A stretch of 64,000 bases of DNA from an uncultured Lachnospiraceae bacterium (GCA_947625015.1 CANQMR010000001.1:35624-99623); one strand, 5' to 3'; shown: positions 26,217-35,089, numbered from the stretch's first letter. The notes: generated by a model from the letters alone, not told the origin. Numbers and translations are program-made.

Positions 26217-27696
26217 GGAGCCGGATTATGCCGGACTTACCCCGGACCAGCAGGCGTTTTTGGAGCGGGAAGACAAGATTGACAAAATCAATGAAAAACT
26301 GAATCAGCCTATTTTGGGCATTACGTATCTGTGTGCTTTTCTGATAATCGGCCTGATGGCGTATATTGTGCATTTCATGGTGACGGAAAAGGATCAGGTC
26401 ATTGCCAACGCCGCCAATTCCCGGCTGGACAAGTATGCGGCGGAGGTAATCCGCGGGGAAATTGTCACCAGCGACGGAAAGACTGTGGCGGAAAATGACG
26501 GGGAAAAGAGATATTATCCGTATGACAATCTTTTCGCCCATGTGGTGGGGTATTCCGAATATACCAAAGCGGGAATTGAACTGGTGGGCAATTACTATCT
26601 TTCCGAAAGCCATGCCAATATCATTGAGCGGTTTATCAATACCCTGCGGGAGGAAAAGAACGAGGGGGATACGGTGGTATCCACCCTAAATTATAAGATG
26701 CAGAGGACGGCCTACGACGCTCTTGGCGGAGCCGACGGCGCAGTGGTGGTTATGGAACCGGATACCGGCAAGATTCTTGCCATGGTTTCCAAACCGGATT
26801 TTAATCCCAATGACATTGACGAGGTGTGGAAGGAGGCCAACGATGAGGAGAACGACAGCTCGGTTCTGCTCAACCGGGCTACCCAGGGTTTATATCCTCC
26901 GGGCTCTACCTTTAAGGTGCTGACTACATTGTCTTTTATGCGGCAGAAACCGCTAAAATATAAAAAATATCACTATGACTGCGCGTCGGAAGAAGAGATT
27001 TTTAACGGGGTTTCCGTCCACTGTTACGGCAGGCATGTCCATGGCGAGGAGGATTTGTCGGAGGCTTTATCCAATTCCTGTAACCAGGCGTTTGCGGATA
27101 TCGGCGTACAGCTTAATGTGGATAAATGGCGGGATACGTTAGAGAGCTTTTTGTTCAATAAATCCCTGCCCTATATGGACGCCAGCGCGGAAAGCAAGTT
27201 CTATTTGGACGGTAAATCCGATAAAGGGTATATTCCCCAGACCGCCTTCGGCCAGGGAGACACCTTAATTACCCCGCTGCATAACGCTATGATTATGTCC
27301 ACCATTGCCAACGGGGGACTGATGATGAAACCCTATTTTATTGACAGCATTGAAAATTACAAGGGCACCCGGATTAAGAAATTTTCTCCGGACTCTTACG
27401 ATACCTTAATGACTGCCGAAGAAGTGGACACAATAATTCCCTATCTGCGCAAGGTCGTAACAGAAGGAACTGCCGCCGACTATTTTGCAGGAGCTTCCTA
27501 CGAGGCGGCCGGCAAGACCGGAACTGCGGAATACGCCAACGGAGACCATGACTACTCCTGGTTTGTAGGCTTTAATGATGTGGATAATCCCGAAGTCGTA
27601 GTGAGCGTCCTCGTGGAAGAATCCGACGTCAACGGAGTCAAAGCTGCCGCCGTTGCCCGAAGCCTTTTCGACCAATATGACCACCTCAAAGACTGA
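26161..27696 (+). CDS. Class B penicillin-binding protein (transpeptidase)
   Basis: A 511-residue membrane-anchored DD-transpeptidase that cross-links peptidoglycan. One membrane helix (residues ~52-75) follows a Lys-rich cytoplasmic tail. The three active-site motifs are S-x-x-K in PPGSTFKV, S-x-N in SNSCNQAF and KTG in AAGKTGTAEY. It is shorter than PBP2/PBP3, resembling PbpA-type enzymes. It starts with TTG at 26161, inside the upstream SEDS gene, so the pair is translationally coupled. Palindrome copy 2 begins 30 nt after its stop. Confidence 0.92.
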   Translation: MKKNDKTLKKAPSKKRKGKEPDYAGLTPDQQAFLEREDKIDKINEKLNQPILGITYLCAFLIIGLMAYIVHFMVTEKDQVIANAANSRLDKYAAEVIRGEIVTSDGKTVAENDGEKRYYPYDNLFAHVVGYSEYTKAGIELVGNYYLSESHANIIERFINTLREEKNEGDTVVSTLNYKMQRTAYDALGGADGAVVVMEPDTGKILAMVSKPDFNPNDIDEVWKEANDEENDSSVLLNRATQGLYPPGSTFKVLTTLSFMRQKPLKYKKYHYDCASEEEIFNGVSVHCYGRHVHGEEDLSEALSNSCNQAFADIGVQLNVDKWRDTLESFLFNKSLPYMDASAESKFYLDGKSDKGYIPQTAFGQGDTLITPLHNAMIMSTIANGGLMMKPYFIDSIENYKGTRIKKFSPDSYDTLMTAEEVDTIIPYLRKVVTEGTAADYFAGASYEAAGKTGTAEYANGDHDYSWFVGFNDVDNPEVVVSVLVEESDVNGVKAAAVARSLFDQYDHLKD

Positions 27697-27726
27697 CCGC
27701 CTCTTCCCCATGCAGCATAATTATAT

Positions 27727-28208
27727 TTTGGCGGGTATCCTTCTTTTACCCGCTAATTTTATTTATAAAACCGCCGCCGGATAATCCTTTCCCATTTTCC
27801 CGCACTGCCATCGGTTTTAAGAAATCCTGCTGCCGGGGCCTCCTGCATATTAGATTGCACGTGCTTACGAAGAACTCGCACCGGGAAGGGGTGGCTGGGA
27901 AACATTTGCAGCCCCTTTGAAAACGCCGGTACTTGCGAAGGCCCTGTAATATATTTGCTATTCAGCAGATAATGAACAGGGCCTTCGCTTATGTACCGCT
28001 GCGTTTTCGACAGAGCGCAAGCGTGGCTGCATAATGTTTGCCCAGCACCCCAAACCCGGCGCTCAGACACTTCTTCGCACGTGCAATATGCAGGAGGCCC
28101 CGGCAGCGGATTTCTAAAAAACCGCGTGTCGGGAAAATCGGGAAAAGGATTACCTTGCGGCGGTAATTTATTGATACTGGTGCGGGTAAAAGAAGGATAC
28201 CCGCCAAA
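27727..28208. repeat. Long palindromic element, copy 2 (A arm first)
   Basis: A ~482-nt imperfect palindrome between the PBP gene and the NUDIX gene. The outermost stem, 27727-27753 with 28182-28208, pairs perfectly over 27 bp but has no similarity to the outer stem of copy 1. The inner stem 27832-27851 pairs with 28085-28104 and carries GGCCTCC/GGAGGCC where copy 1 has TTTCTCC/GGAGAAA. The apical stem is 27935-27947 with 27976-27988 (13 bp). A-arm and B-arm internal loops match copy 1. The whole gap from 27697 to the NUDIX promoter is this element plus about 60 nt. Confidence 0.9.
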
Positions 28209-28269
28209 TTCATGGATTGAAAAGGGGAGAAAAGGTCGGACGGGAATCTTTGAGGTGGTAAATTTTACC

Positions 28270-28298
28270 TTGTGTTTTTGGGTGTTAGTTGATATAAT
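28270..28298 (+). promoter_or_regulatory. Promoter of the NUDIX gene
   Basis: TTGTGT (28270-28275), a 17-nt spacer and TATAAT (28293-28298). It lies 62 nt beyond palindrome copy 2. Confidence 0.75.
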
Positions 28299-28357
28299 AA
28301 TAGCAATCAGGCAACACACCGAGTAGGGCTTTGCCTTACAATATAGGAGGAACAGCG

Positions 28358-28810
28358 ATGATAGAAGCAGTAAGCTGTGGTGGTGTGGTAATCTTCAGAG
28401 GTAAGGTGTTGTTACTTTATAAGAATTATAAGAATAAGTACGAAGGCTGGGTATTGCCGAAGGGTACGGTAGAGGAAGGCGAGGAGTATAAAGAAACCGC
28501 CCTTCGTGAAGTACGGGAAGAGACGGGGGTAAGCGCCCAGATTATCAAGTATATCAACAAAAGTAATTATACCTTTAATACCGCATATGATGTCGTGAAT
28601 AAGGATGTACATTGGTATCTGATGATGGCTGACAGCTATTACAGCAAACCTCAAAGAGAGGAATATTTTATGGATTCCGGTTATTACAAATATCATGAGG
28701 CTTACCATTTGCTGAAGTTTCCGAACGAGAAGCAGATTTTAGAACAGGCATATGGGGAATATCAGGATTTAAGGCAGAGCAATTTATGGGGTTCTAAGAA
28801 ATATTTCTAA
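28358..28810 (+). CDS. NUDIX hydrolase
   Basis: A 150-residue NUDIX-fold phosphohydrolase. The NUDIX box is complete: GTVEEGEEYKETALREVREE followed by TGV, giving G-x5-E-x7-REV-x-EE-x-G-V. ATG 28358 has AGGAGG 7 nt upstream, so I prefer it to the ATG at 28331. The substrate cannot be read from sequence; the short form with LLLYKNYKNKYEGWVLPKG resembles Ap4A or nucleotide-sugar type hydrolases. A strong promoter and a terminator surround it, so it is monocistronic. Confidence 0.9.
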   Translation: MIEAVSCGGVVIFRGKVLLLYKNYKNKYEGWVLPKGTVEEGEEYKETALREVREETGVSAQIIKYINKSNYTFNTAYDVVNKDVHWYLMMADSYYSKPQREEYFMDSGYYKYHEAYHLLKFPNEKQILEQAYGEYQDLRQSNLWGSKKYF

Positions 28811-28814
28811 GGAA

Positions 28815-28846
28815 AAGAAGCCGGAAGGGATTCCGGTTTCTTTTAT
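28815..28846 (+). terminator. Intrinsic terminator after the NUDIX gene
   Basis: The stem GAAGCCGGA / TCCGGTTTC with an AGGGAT loop is followed by TTTTATT. Confidence 0.85.
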
Positions 28847-28896
28847 TATCGGTATATTTGTGGAATATTTATCATTATCATAGAAAGGACAAAAAT

Positions 28897-29685
28897 ATGA
28901 AAAAGCGGATAATTAATATATTAATGATAATATGTATACTGGTGGCTGTGGGTTGCGGCGCCTATCTTGCCTGTTACTATTATGGCAGTCATCAAAGTGA
29001 AGAGGCTGTCGCAGATTTAAAAGCGAAGGTTGACGATTGGACAGAGCAGGAGACTAACGGAGATAAGCCGGAGATGGTTTCCGTAGACGGTGTAATGGTG
29101 CAGAAGAAATTTGAGCAGCTTTATCGGGAAAATCATGATTTTATCGGATGGATTAACATCAAAGATACGCATGTTGATTATCCTGTTATGTATACGCCCG
29201 GAGACAGTGAAAACGGGGAATATTATATTCATCGGGATTATGAGGGACAGTATTCTGCCGCCGGTCTGCCTTTTGCAGACAGCAACTGTATAATTAATCC
29301 GCCCACCGACAATATCATTCTTTATGGACATAATATGAATTCCGGAAAAATGTTTCATGATATTTTAAAATACGAAGAGGAAGAATTTTATCAGGCGCAT
29401 AAGACCTTTACTTTTGATACAATATACGAAGATGGCGAATATGAGGTAGTAGCGGCATTATATGGACAGATTCTGCCGGAAGAATCCACAGATTTTAAAT
29501 ATTATGAATTTGTTAATGCGGGAACGGAAGAGGAATTTTTAGATTATGTGGATAATATAAAAAGAATGTCGGTGATTGATACCGGAGTGGAGGTGAAATA
29601 TGGGGATAAACTGTTAACCCTGTCTACCTGCGCTTATCATGTAAAGGACGGCCGTTTTGCGGTGATTGCAAGGAAGGTGAAATGA
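28897..29685 (+). CDS. srtB: Class B sortase
   Basis: A 262-residue membrane-anchored transpeptidase that joins sorting-signal proteins to the cell wall. A signal anchor spans residues ~5-28. The catalytic triad is H145 (LYGHNMNSG), C245 (TLSTCAYH) and R253 (GRFAVIARK). The class B pattern includes FIGWINIKDTHVDYPV and DNIILYGHN. I chose ATG 28897 with AAAGGAC upstream. No sorting-signal substrate gene lies next to it, so it may serve distant substrates. The protease at 54.6 kb has no obvious sorting motif. Confidence 0.93.
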   Translation: MKKRIINILMIICILVAVGCGAYLACYYYGSHQSEEAVADLKAKVDDWTEQETNGDKPEMVSVDGVMVQKKFEQLYRENHDFIGWINIKDTHVDYPVMYTPGDSENGEYYIHRDYEGQYSAAGLPFADSNCIINPPTDNIILYGHNMNSGKMFHDILKYEEEEFYQAHKTFTFDTIYEDGEYEVVAALYGQILPEESTDFKYYEFVNAGTEEEFLDYVDNIKRMSVIDTGVEVKYGDKLLTLSTCAYHVKDGRFAVIARKVK

Positions 29686-29763
29686 TTTTATCAACTTACA
29701 GGCAGATTATATATGCGGTTTTAGATATTGTATTTCTTAGTACACCTGTATATAAATTTTGGG

Positions 29764-29792
29764 TTGACAAAACCAGGACAACAAGATATAAT
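29764..29792 (+). promoter_or_regulatory. tRNA-Leu promoter
   Basis: A consensus promoter: TTGACA (29764-29769), 17-nt spacer, TATAAT (29787-29792), ending 21 nt before the tRNA. Confidence 0.88.
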
Positions 29793-29813
29793 CATTTTCG
29801 TTGGTTTCCACAT

Positions 29814-29897
29814 GCCGGCGTGTCGGAATTGGCAGACGAGGCAGACTCAAAATCTGTTGGTGGCAACACCGTATGGGTTCAAGTCCCATCGCCGGCA
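29814..29897 (+). tRNA. tRNA-Leu (anticodon CAA)
   Basis: An 84-nt class II tRNA. The acceptor stem GCCGGCG pairs with CGCCGGC at 29890-29896, followed by discriminator A and no encoded CCA. The D arm is TTGGCAGACGAG-type, the anticodon loop is CTCAAAA with anticodon CAA, the variable arm is long (TGGTGGCAACACC region), and the T loop is GTTCAAG-type. It decodes UUG. It has its own promoter and terminator and is flanked by srtB and an XRE gene; no integrase is present, so there is no sign of an island at its 3' end. Confidence 0.95.
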
Positions 29898-29903
29898 TTA
29901 TAT

Positions 29904-29945
29904 ATCGCCTTTACCATGGACTGTTAGTGTAAAGGCGATTTTTTA
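29904..29945 (+). terminator. tRNA-Leu terminator
   Basis: The perfect 11-bp stem ATCGCCTTTAC / GTAAAGGCGAT is followed by six T. It may also act for the converging - strand XRE gene. Confidence 0.9.
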
Positions 29946-29953
29946 TTGCAGAA

Positions 29954-30682
29954 TTAACGGTACAGTTCAATATTAAATTCCTTGACAACTTTTATTACAA
30001 TGCCGATACAGGAATATTGAAAAATCTTGCCCGGCGGTATCAGATTTCCCGATCTGCTGATTGGCTCAAGCCCTACAGATGTATATCGGCGGAGAAATAT
30101 TCTGCCCTCTCTGTCTAAAAACAGGGCTATGTCGTTATGTTCAGGCAGTTGTCTTCTGGATAGCAATAATATATCGTTTTTGTCGTAAAGCGGTAAAAAG
30201 TTTTCCGATAGTATTTTAAAACCGAAGTCTACAGTGTTTTTTAAGCTGTTGGGGTAAGCGGATATATCAAGCGTCTCAAAGGAACTGGTGTCATAGAATT
30301 GTCCGTCGATCAGGTTTCCTGTGGGCAGGAATACAGTAATAAAATCCTTTCCCTCATAAGAAGAGTGCAGGGTACTTTGTGCTTCTAAGTCAATCAGCGC
30401 TAAAATTGCCCTTTGAGAACGATTGGAAAGTGTTCGGAGCTGTTCAATGATATATTCTTCCTGAAATGAATACACAGAACGGCCAAGCAGGGTATCGATA
30501 GAACATTGAAACACATCTGAAATTTTGACTATGGTAGATACCTTGACATCTTTTGCCCGGCTGTAAATTAGTGAACGCAAGGTGTCTTCGGATAAATCAG
30601 CCTTTATTGAGAGTGTGTTTAATGTCATTTTTTGTTTTTTTAACAGTTTTTTTAAATTATCGCGTAATACCTGTAGATTCAT
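29954..30682 (-). CDS. XRE-family regulator with degenerate S24/LexA-like C-terminus
   Basis: A 242-residue regulator. The helix-turn-helix spans residues ~5-65 (LKKLLKKQKMTLNTLSIKAD then LSEDTLRSLI). The C-terminal domain (residues ~150-230) resembles the S24 self-cleaving domain of LexA and C1 repressors, but the catalytic SGDSM position reads LSENF, with Asn in place of the nucleophile Ser, and the Lys position reads Arg (FLRRYTS). It therefore probably does not self-cleave. A palindromic operator inside its own promoter suggests autoregulation. No phage genes are near. Confidence 0.8.
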   Translation of the reverse strand: MNLQVLRDNLKKLLKKQKMTLNTLSIKADLSEDTLRSLIYSRAKDVKVSTIVKISDVFQCSIDTLLGRSVYSFQEEYIIEQLRTLSNRSQRAILALIDLEAQSTLHSSYEGKDFITVFLPTGNLIDGQFYDTSSFETLDISAYPNSLKNTVDFGFKILSENFLPLYDKNDILLLSRRQLPEHNDIALFLDREGRIFLRRYTSVGLEPISRSGNLIPPGKIFQYSCIGIVIKVVKEFNIELYR

Positions 30683-30710
30683 TTTGACGACCTCTAATCG
30701 TTATTATCAC

Positions 30711-30739
30711 ATTATAAAACTAAAATTATAGTTTGTAAA
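30711..30739 (-). promoter_or_regulatory. Autoregulated promoter/operator of the XRE gene
   Basis: On the - strand, TTTACA (30739-30734) and TATAAT (30716-30711) are 17 nt apart. The spacer is filled by the palindrome AAACTA-AAATTA-TAGTTT (30717-30734). A dimeric HTH repressor bound there would block polymerase. This is inference from layout. Confidence 0.65.
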
Positions 30740-30783
30740 CATGATTTCCATTTTGATACAGCCGGAATAAATTGGGGAAACAT

Positions 30784-30812
30784 TTGTATTTAGGGACAAG
30801 AAATGGTATAGT
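30784..30812 (+). promoter_or_regulatory. mutY promoter
   Basis: TTGTAT (30784-30789), 17-nt spacer, TATAGT (30807-30812), 28 nt before the mutY ATG. Confidence 0.65.
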
Positions 30813-30840
30813 AGATAAAGATAAGGGACAGGAGAAAAAT

Positions 30841-31881
30841 ATGGAATATAACTGGCGGACAATCAAAGCAGATTTGCTTATCTGGTATAGAGAACATCAC
30901 AGGGAACTGGCATGGAGAAATACCCGGAATCCTTATTATATCTGGTTATCGGAGATTATGCTGCAACAGACCAGAGTGGAAGCGGTAAAGGACTATTTTA
31001 ACCGCTTTTTAGCAGAAGTGCCGGACATAGAAACGCTCTCACAACTTTCGGAAGAAAGGCTGTTAAAACTTTGGGAGGGGCTTGGCTACTATAACCGGGC
31101 AAGAAATTTGAAAAAAGCTGCAATTCAGATTATGGAAGATTATGCCGGGCAGTTTCCTGTTCATTATGATGAAGTGTTGAGCCTTCCTGGAATTGGCGAA
31201 TATACTGCCGGGGCAATTTGTTCTATCTGTTATGATTTGCCAACGCCGGCAGTAGACGGCAATGTGTTAAGGGTATTCATGCGGTTGATGAACAGTGATG
31301 AAAATATAGACCAGACGGGAACGAAACAACGGGTAAAAGACAGCCTTCTGCCTCTGTATAGCGAGGGACAATGCGGAGAGCTGACGCAGGCGCTTATGGA
31401 GTTAGGGGCGACCGTATGCATTCCCAAAGGCGCGCCCAAATGTAAATCTTGTCCGCTCAGAACGCATTGTCTGGCTTATCGGGAAGACACATGGAGAAAT
31501 CTGCCGGTGCGGAGCCGGAAAAAGAAACGCAGAATAGAAGAAAAAACGGTTTTCATTCTACACGACGGCAGTTATTACGGCGTGCGGAAACGGAAGGCGG
31601 GAGGACTGCTTTCTGAAATGTGGGAATTTTTTCACACAGAGGGAATCCTGCCGCTGGAAGAAGCTGTTGAGGTTGTGGCAAAAAAAGGATTTGAACCGGT
31701 TCAGGTTGAAAAGGAAGTGCCCTATACGCATATATTTACCCATGTGGAATGGAGAATGAAAGCCTATTACATTTCCTGTCACAACAGAAAAGACGAACTG
31801 CTCTGGGTAAAGAGAAAGGATTTGGAAGAACGGTATCCGCTGCCGTCCGCCTTTAAGATATTTATAGATAAGGAGCAATAA
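30841..31881 (+). CDS. mutY: Adenine DNA glycosylase MutY
   Basis: A 346-residue base-excision repair enzyme that removes adenine mispaired with 8-oxoguanine. The catalytic Glu is E38 in SEIMLQQTRVEAV, the helix-hairpin-helix is LPGIGEYTAGAI, and the catalytic Asp is D139 in PAVDGNVLRV. Four cysteines (C193, C201, C204, C210) form the [4Fe-4S] site. The C-terminal NUDIX-like 8-oxoG recognition domain follows. ATG 30841 has AGGAG upstream. It shares a divergent intergenic region with the XRE gene and its stop nearly touches the next start (31883). Confidence 0.95.
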   Translation: MEYNWRTIKADLLIWYREHHRELAWRNTRNPYYIWLSEIMLQQTRVEAVKDYFNRFLAEVPDIETLSQLSEERLLKLWEGLGYYNRARNLKKAAIQIMEDYAGQFPVHYDEVLSLPGIGEYTAGAICSICYDLPTPAVDGNVLRVFMRLMNSDENIDQTGTKQRVKDSLLPLYSEGQCGELTQALMELGATVCIPKGAPKCKSCPLRTHCLAYREDTWRNLPVRSRKKKRRIEEKTVFILHDGSYYGVRKRKAGGLLSEMWEFFHTEGILPLEEAVEVVAKKGFEPVQVEKEVPYTHIFTHVEWRMKAYYISCHNRKDELLWVKRKDLEERYPLPSAFKIFIDKEQ

Positions 31882-31903
31882 AATGACCTGTTTAGAGGTA
31901 CAA

Positions 31904-32395
31904 TCCAAGATAATTGCATATATTGATGATAAACTGGGAAAAGATGAAAAACAGGATTTCTTACAACATATAATGAATTGTGAAGAATGCAGGGAAGAAT
32001 TGATTATATACTATACAATGATTGAAGGAATGAGACAGTTAGACGATAATCTTCCCCTTTCCCGGGATTTTACAGGGGAATTAAATGCACGCATGGAGCG
32101 GGAACTTAAATCTAATCGTAAAAAGAGAGGATTGTTACGTTCGTCTGTGGTCACAGGCGTTGTGGCTGCGCTGGCGCTTATGATTTTTGGATATGTGAAT
32201 TTTCTGCACCTGTTACATGATCAGGAACAGGCGGCCCTCAAGGAAAAACAGGGAAAGTGTTACTACAGTGATACCTTTAATGATATTATCTTTTTCCCGG
32301 AGAATGAAAATCAAATATTAGATATTAACATTGAATCGGAAGAACCGGAGATAAGTTTTTATGAGAGAATCAGAAGGTACAACGCATTAAAATAA
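31904..32395 (+). CDS. Anti-sigma factor-like zinc-finger membrane protein
   Basis: A 170-residue form reads from ATG 31883 (MTCLEVQSKIIAYIDDKL); I list the downstream boundary conservatively, but 31883 is the likely start, with AAGGAGCAATAAA just before it. The H-x3-C-x2-C zinc motif HIMNCEEC near residue 30 is that of zf-HC2 anti-sigma factors. One membrane helix lies near residues 92-110, and the C-terminal ~60 residues would be outside the cell. No sigma factor gene is adjacent, so its partner, if any, is elsewhere. It lies between mutY and polA, with which it may be co-transcribed. Confidence 0.7.
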   Translation, partial: SKIIAYIDDKLGKDEKQDFLQHIMNCEECREELIIYYTMIEGMRQLDDNLPLSRDFTGELNARMERELKSNRKKRGLLRSSVVTGVVAALALMIFGYVNFLHLLHDQEQAALKEKQGKCYYSDTFNDIIFFPENENQILDINIESEEPEISFYERIRRYNALK

Positions 32396-32439
32396 CGCAA
32401 ATATTTTGCAGTTGACAAAAGCTGCGGAAGGGTGGAGAC

Positions 32440-35076
32440 ATGAATAAAATATTATTAGTGGATGGGCATAGCATTTTGAACCGGGCATTTTACGGCCTTC
32501 CGGATATGACCAATTCTAAGGGAGAGCACACCAACGCCTTATTGGGGTTTGTAAATATTTTGCTGAAGGTTTTAGAAGAGGAAAAGCCAACCCATATGGC
32601 TGTAGCCTTTGATGTGCACAAAAAGACCTTCCGGCATGAGATGTTTGCCGAATACAAGGGGACCAGAAAGGGTATGCCGGAAGAACTGAAAACCCAGGTT
32701 CCTTTGATGAAAGAATTGTTAAAGGCCATGGGCGTCTGCGTGGTGGAGAGTCCGGGTTACGAGGCAGACGATATCATCGGCACCCTGTCAAGGTGGGGAG
32801 AGGGACAGGGCATGGAAGTCACTATCCTTTCCGGAGACCGGGATTTGCTACAGCTAGCGACGGAAAATGTGCTGGTTAGGCTGCCTAAGACCAAGGGTGG
32901 CCAGACTACGGTGGAAAATTACCATGCAGATGATGTGAAGGCGGCCTATGGCGTTACGCCTATGGAGTTTATTGATATGAAGGGGCTTATGGGAGATACT
33001 TCCGATAATATTCCGGGTGTGCCGGGAATTGGGGAAAAGACAGCCGCTAAGATTATTTCCACTTACCATACCATCGAGGAGGCATATGCTCATATTGAGG
33101 AGATAAAGCCCAAAAAAGCCATGGAAAACTTATCTCAATTTTATGAGCAGGCATTATTAAGCCGCAAACTGGCAACAATTAAGCTGGATGTACCGCTGGA
33201 ACAGAAGCAGGAACAGATGGCAATGCATAATCTTTTTACAGATGAATCTTATGCCTGCATAAAAAGGCTGGAATTAAAGAGTCTGCTTAAACACTTTGAT
33301 ATAAAGCAGGATGAGACAGGGCAGCGCTTTGAAGCGGCTTTGATTACGGACAGAGAATCCATGAAGCAGTGTTTTTCCGCTCTTCCTGGTACCGGGCTGA
33401 TTGGCGTGTTCGGGCTTTTTGAAGATGGAGAATTTTTAGGTCTCGGCATAACAACGGATGGGCAAAAGGCACATTTTATTGTTTGTTCAACGGAAGTTAC
33501 GGAGGAGCAGATAAAAGAAGTTTTCTTAACTTTTCTTGTGGAAAATCCGGAGATTCATGCGGTTACAAATGATTTGAAGACGCTATTGAAAATTTTCCCA
33601 CTGACTTCGGAAGGCAGGGTAAAGGATACTTCTATTGCGGCATACTTATTGAATCCTTTAAAGGATACTTATCATTATGATGATATAGCAAGAGATTATT
33701 TAGACCTTACGCTGCCCTCAAAAAAGGAGTTGTTGGACAAGCAAAAGTTAAACGTATTTAATTTGCAGGAAGAACAGGTGCTGGGCTATCTGGCTTATGA
33801 AACCTGTGTTCCCTTCCGCGGACTGGAAGTATTGGAGGAGAGATTAAAAGCAAGCGATATGTACGCCTTGTATACGGAAGTGGAAATTCCGACGGTGTAT
33901 GTACTGGCCCATATGGAGCATGAGGGAATCCGCGTAGATGGCGAGGCGCTTAAGGCATATGGAAATATGCTGGGGGAGAAAATCGCAGTTTTGGAAAAGG
34001 CAATCTATGAGGAGGCGGGGACGGAGTTTAATATCAATTCTCCGAAACAGCTCGGGGAGATTTTGTTCGACCGATTGGGACTGCCGGGGGCAAAGAAGAC
34101 AAAGACCGGATATTCCACCAATGTGGATGTGCTGGATAAATTAAAAGCGGATTATCAGATTGTGGCGGATGTGTTGGAGTACAGGCAGGTGACTAAGCTT
34201 AAATCCACCTATGCAGACGGGCTTTCCGCCTTTATCAGCGCAGACGGAAGGATTCATGGGACATTTAACCAGACCATTACGGCCACAGGCAGAATCAGTT
34301 CCACAGAGCCGAATCTTCAAAATATCCCCATGCGGACGAAACTTGGAAGAAGTATCCGCAAAGTATTTATTCCCAAGGACGGATATGTGTTTGTGGATGC
34401 GGATTATTCCCAGATTGAGTTAAGGGTGCTGGCGCATTTTTCCGGGGATGAAAAGCTGATTGCCGCCTACAGGGAGGAAGCGGATATTCATGCCTTAACG
34501 GCCTCCCAGGTATTTCATGTTCCCATAGATGAAGTGGACGATTTGATGCGGAGAAACGCCAAGGCTGTAAATTTTGGCATTGTCTATGGAATCAGCGCCT
34601 TTGGTCTGTCTGAGGATTTGCATATTTCCAGGGAGGAAGCGGCAGATTATATAGACAGTTATTTTTCCACCTATCCGGGGGTTAAGCATTTTTTAGATGA
34701 AAATGTGGCTGACGCCAAAAAGACGGGAATTACCCGTACCCTGTTTGGAAGAATCCGTCCTGTGCCGGAGCTTTCTTCTTCTAATTATATGCAGAGAAAC
34801 TTTGGAGAGCGGGTGGCCATGAACTCACCGATTCAGGGAACGGCGGCGGATATTATCAAGATTGCCATGATTCGCGTCCATGAGCGGTTAAAGCGGGAAC
34901 AGTTAAAATCTTCATTGATTTTGCAGATTCATGATGAACTTTTGATCGAGACGGCCAAAGATGAGGTGGAACAGGTGAAACGGATCCTGCGCGAGGAAAT
35001 GATGCAGGCGGCAGAACTTTCAGTGCCTCTTTCTGTGGGAGTCAGCGAGGGAGATACATGGTATGAGGCCAAATAA
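32440..35076 (+). CDS. polA: DNA polymerase I
   Basis: An 878-residue repair and Okazaki-fragment polymerase. The 5'-3' exonuclease domain (residues ~1-290) has LLVDGHSILNRAFYG and GYEADDIIGTL. The central 3'-5' exonuclease-like domain (~300-470) lacks the metal-binding D-x-E: the first motif reads GVFGLFEDG, so proofreading is probably absent. The polymerase domain has DADYSQIELRVLAH (motif A), RRNAKAVNFGIVYG (motif B) and QIHDELLIE (motif C). Lack of proofreading is common in Firmicutes PolA. It overlaps the coaE leader. Confidence 0.97.
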   Translation: MNKILLVDGHSILNRAFYGLPDMTNSKGEHTNALLGFVNILLKVLEEEKPTHMAVAFDVHKKTFRHEMFAEYKGTRKGMPEELKTQVPLMKELLKAMGVCVVESPGYEADDIIGTLSRWGEGQGMEVTILSGDRDLLQLATENVLVRLPKTKGGQTTVENYHADDVKAAYGVTPMEFIDMKGLMGDTSDNIPGVPGIGEKTAAKIISTYHTIEEAYAHIEEIKPKKAMENLSQFYEQALLSRKLATIKLDVPLEQKQEQMAMHNLFTDESYACIKRLELKSLLKHFDIKQDETGQRFEAALITDRESMKQCFSALPGTGLIGVFGLFEDGEFLGLGITTDGQKAHFIVCSTEVTEEQIKEVFLTFLVENPEIHAVTNDLKTLLKIFPLTSEGRVKDTSIAAYLLNPLKDTYHYDDIARDYLDLTLPSKKELLDKQKLNVFNLQEEQVLGYLAYETCVPFRGLEVLEERLKASDMYALYTEVEIPTVYVLAHMEHEGIRVDGEALKAYGNMLGEKIAVLEKAIYEEAGTEFNINSPKQLGEILFDRLGLPGAKKTKTGYSTNVDVLDKLKADYQIVADVLEYRQVTKLKSTYADGLSAFISADGRIHGTFNQTITATGRISSTEPNLQNIPMRTKLGRSIRKVFIPKDGYVFVDADYSQIELRVLAHFSGDEKLIAAYREEADIHALTASQVFHVPIDEVDDLMRRNAKAVNFGIVYGISAFGLSEDLHISREEAADYIDSYFSTYPGVKHFLDENVADAKKTGITRTLFGRIRPVPELSSSNYMQRNFGERVAMNSPIQGTAADIIKIAMIRVHERLKREQLKSSLILQIHDELLIETAKDEVEQVKRILREEMMQAAELSVPLSVGVSEGDTWYEAK

Positions 35077-35089
35077 CGGGGATAGGGAT

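Noticed and set aside
27759..28319. 186-codon ORF on the - strand across palindrome copy 2
   Set aside because: It covers both arms of the hairpin and has no recognisable domain; it is a by-product of the palindrome.
29814..29897. tRNA-Leu as an integration site of a genomic island
   Set aside because: No integrase gene and no duplicated tRNA 3' end are visible on either side.
29682..29927. ORF overlapping the tRNA-Leu gene
   Set aside because: It spans the tRNA promoter and tRNA; the tRNA is certain and the ORF has no ribosome site of note.
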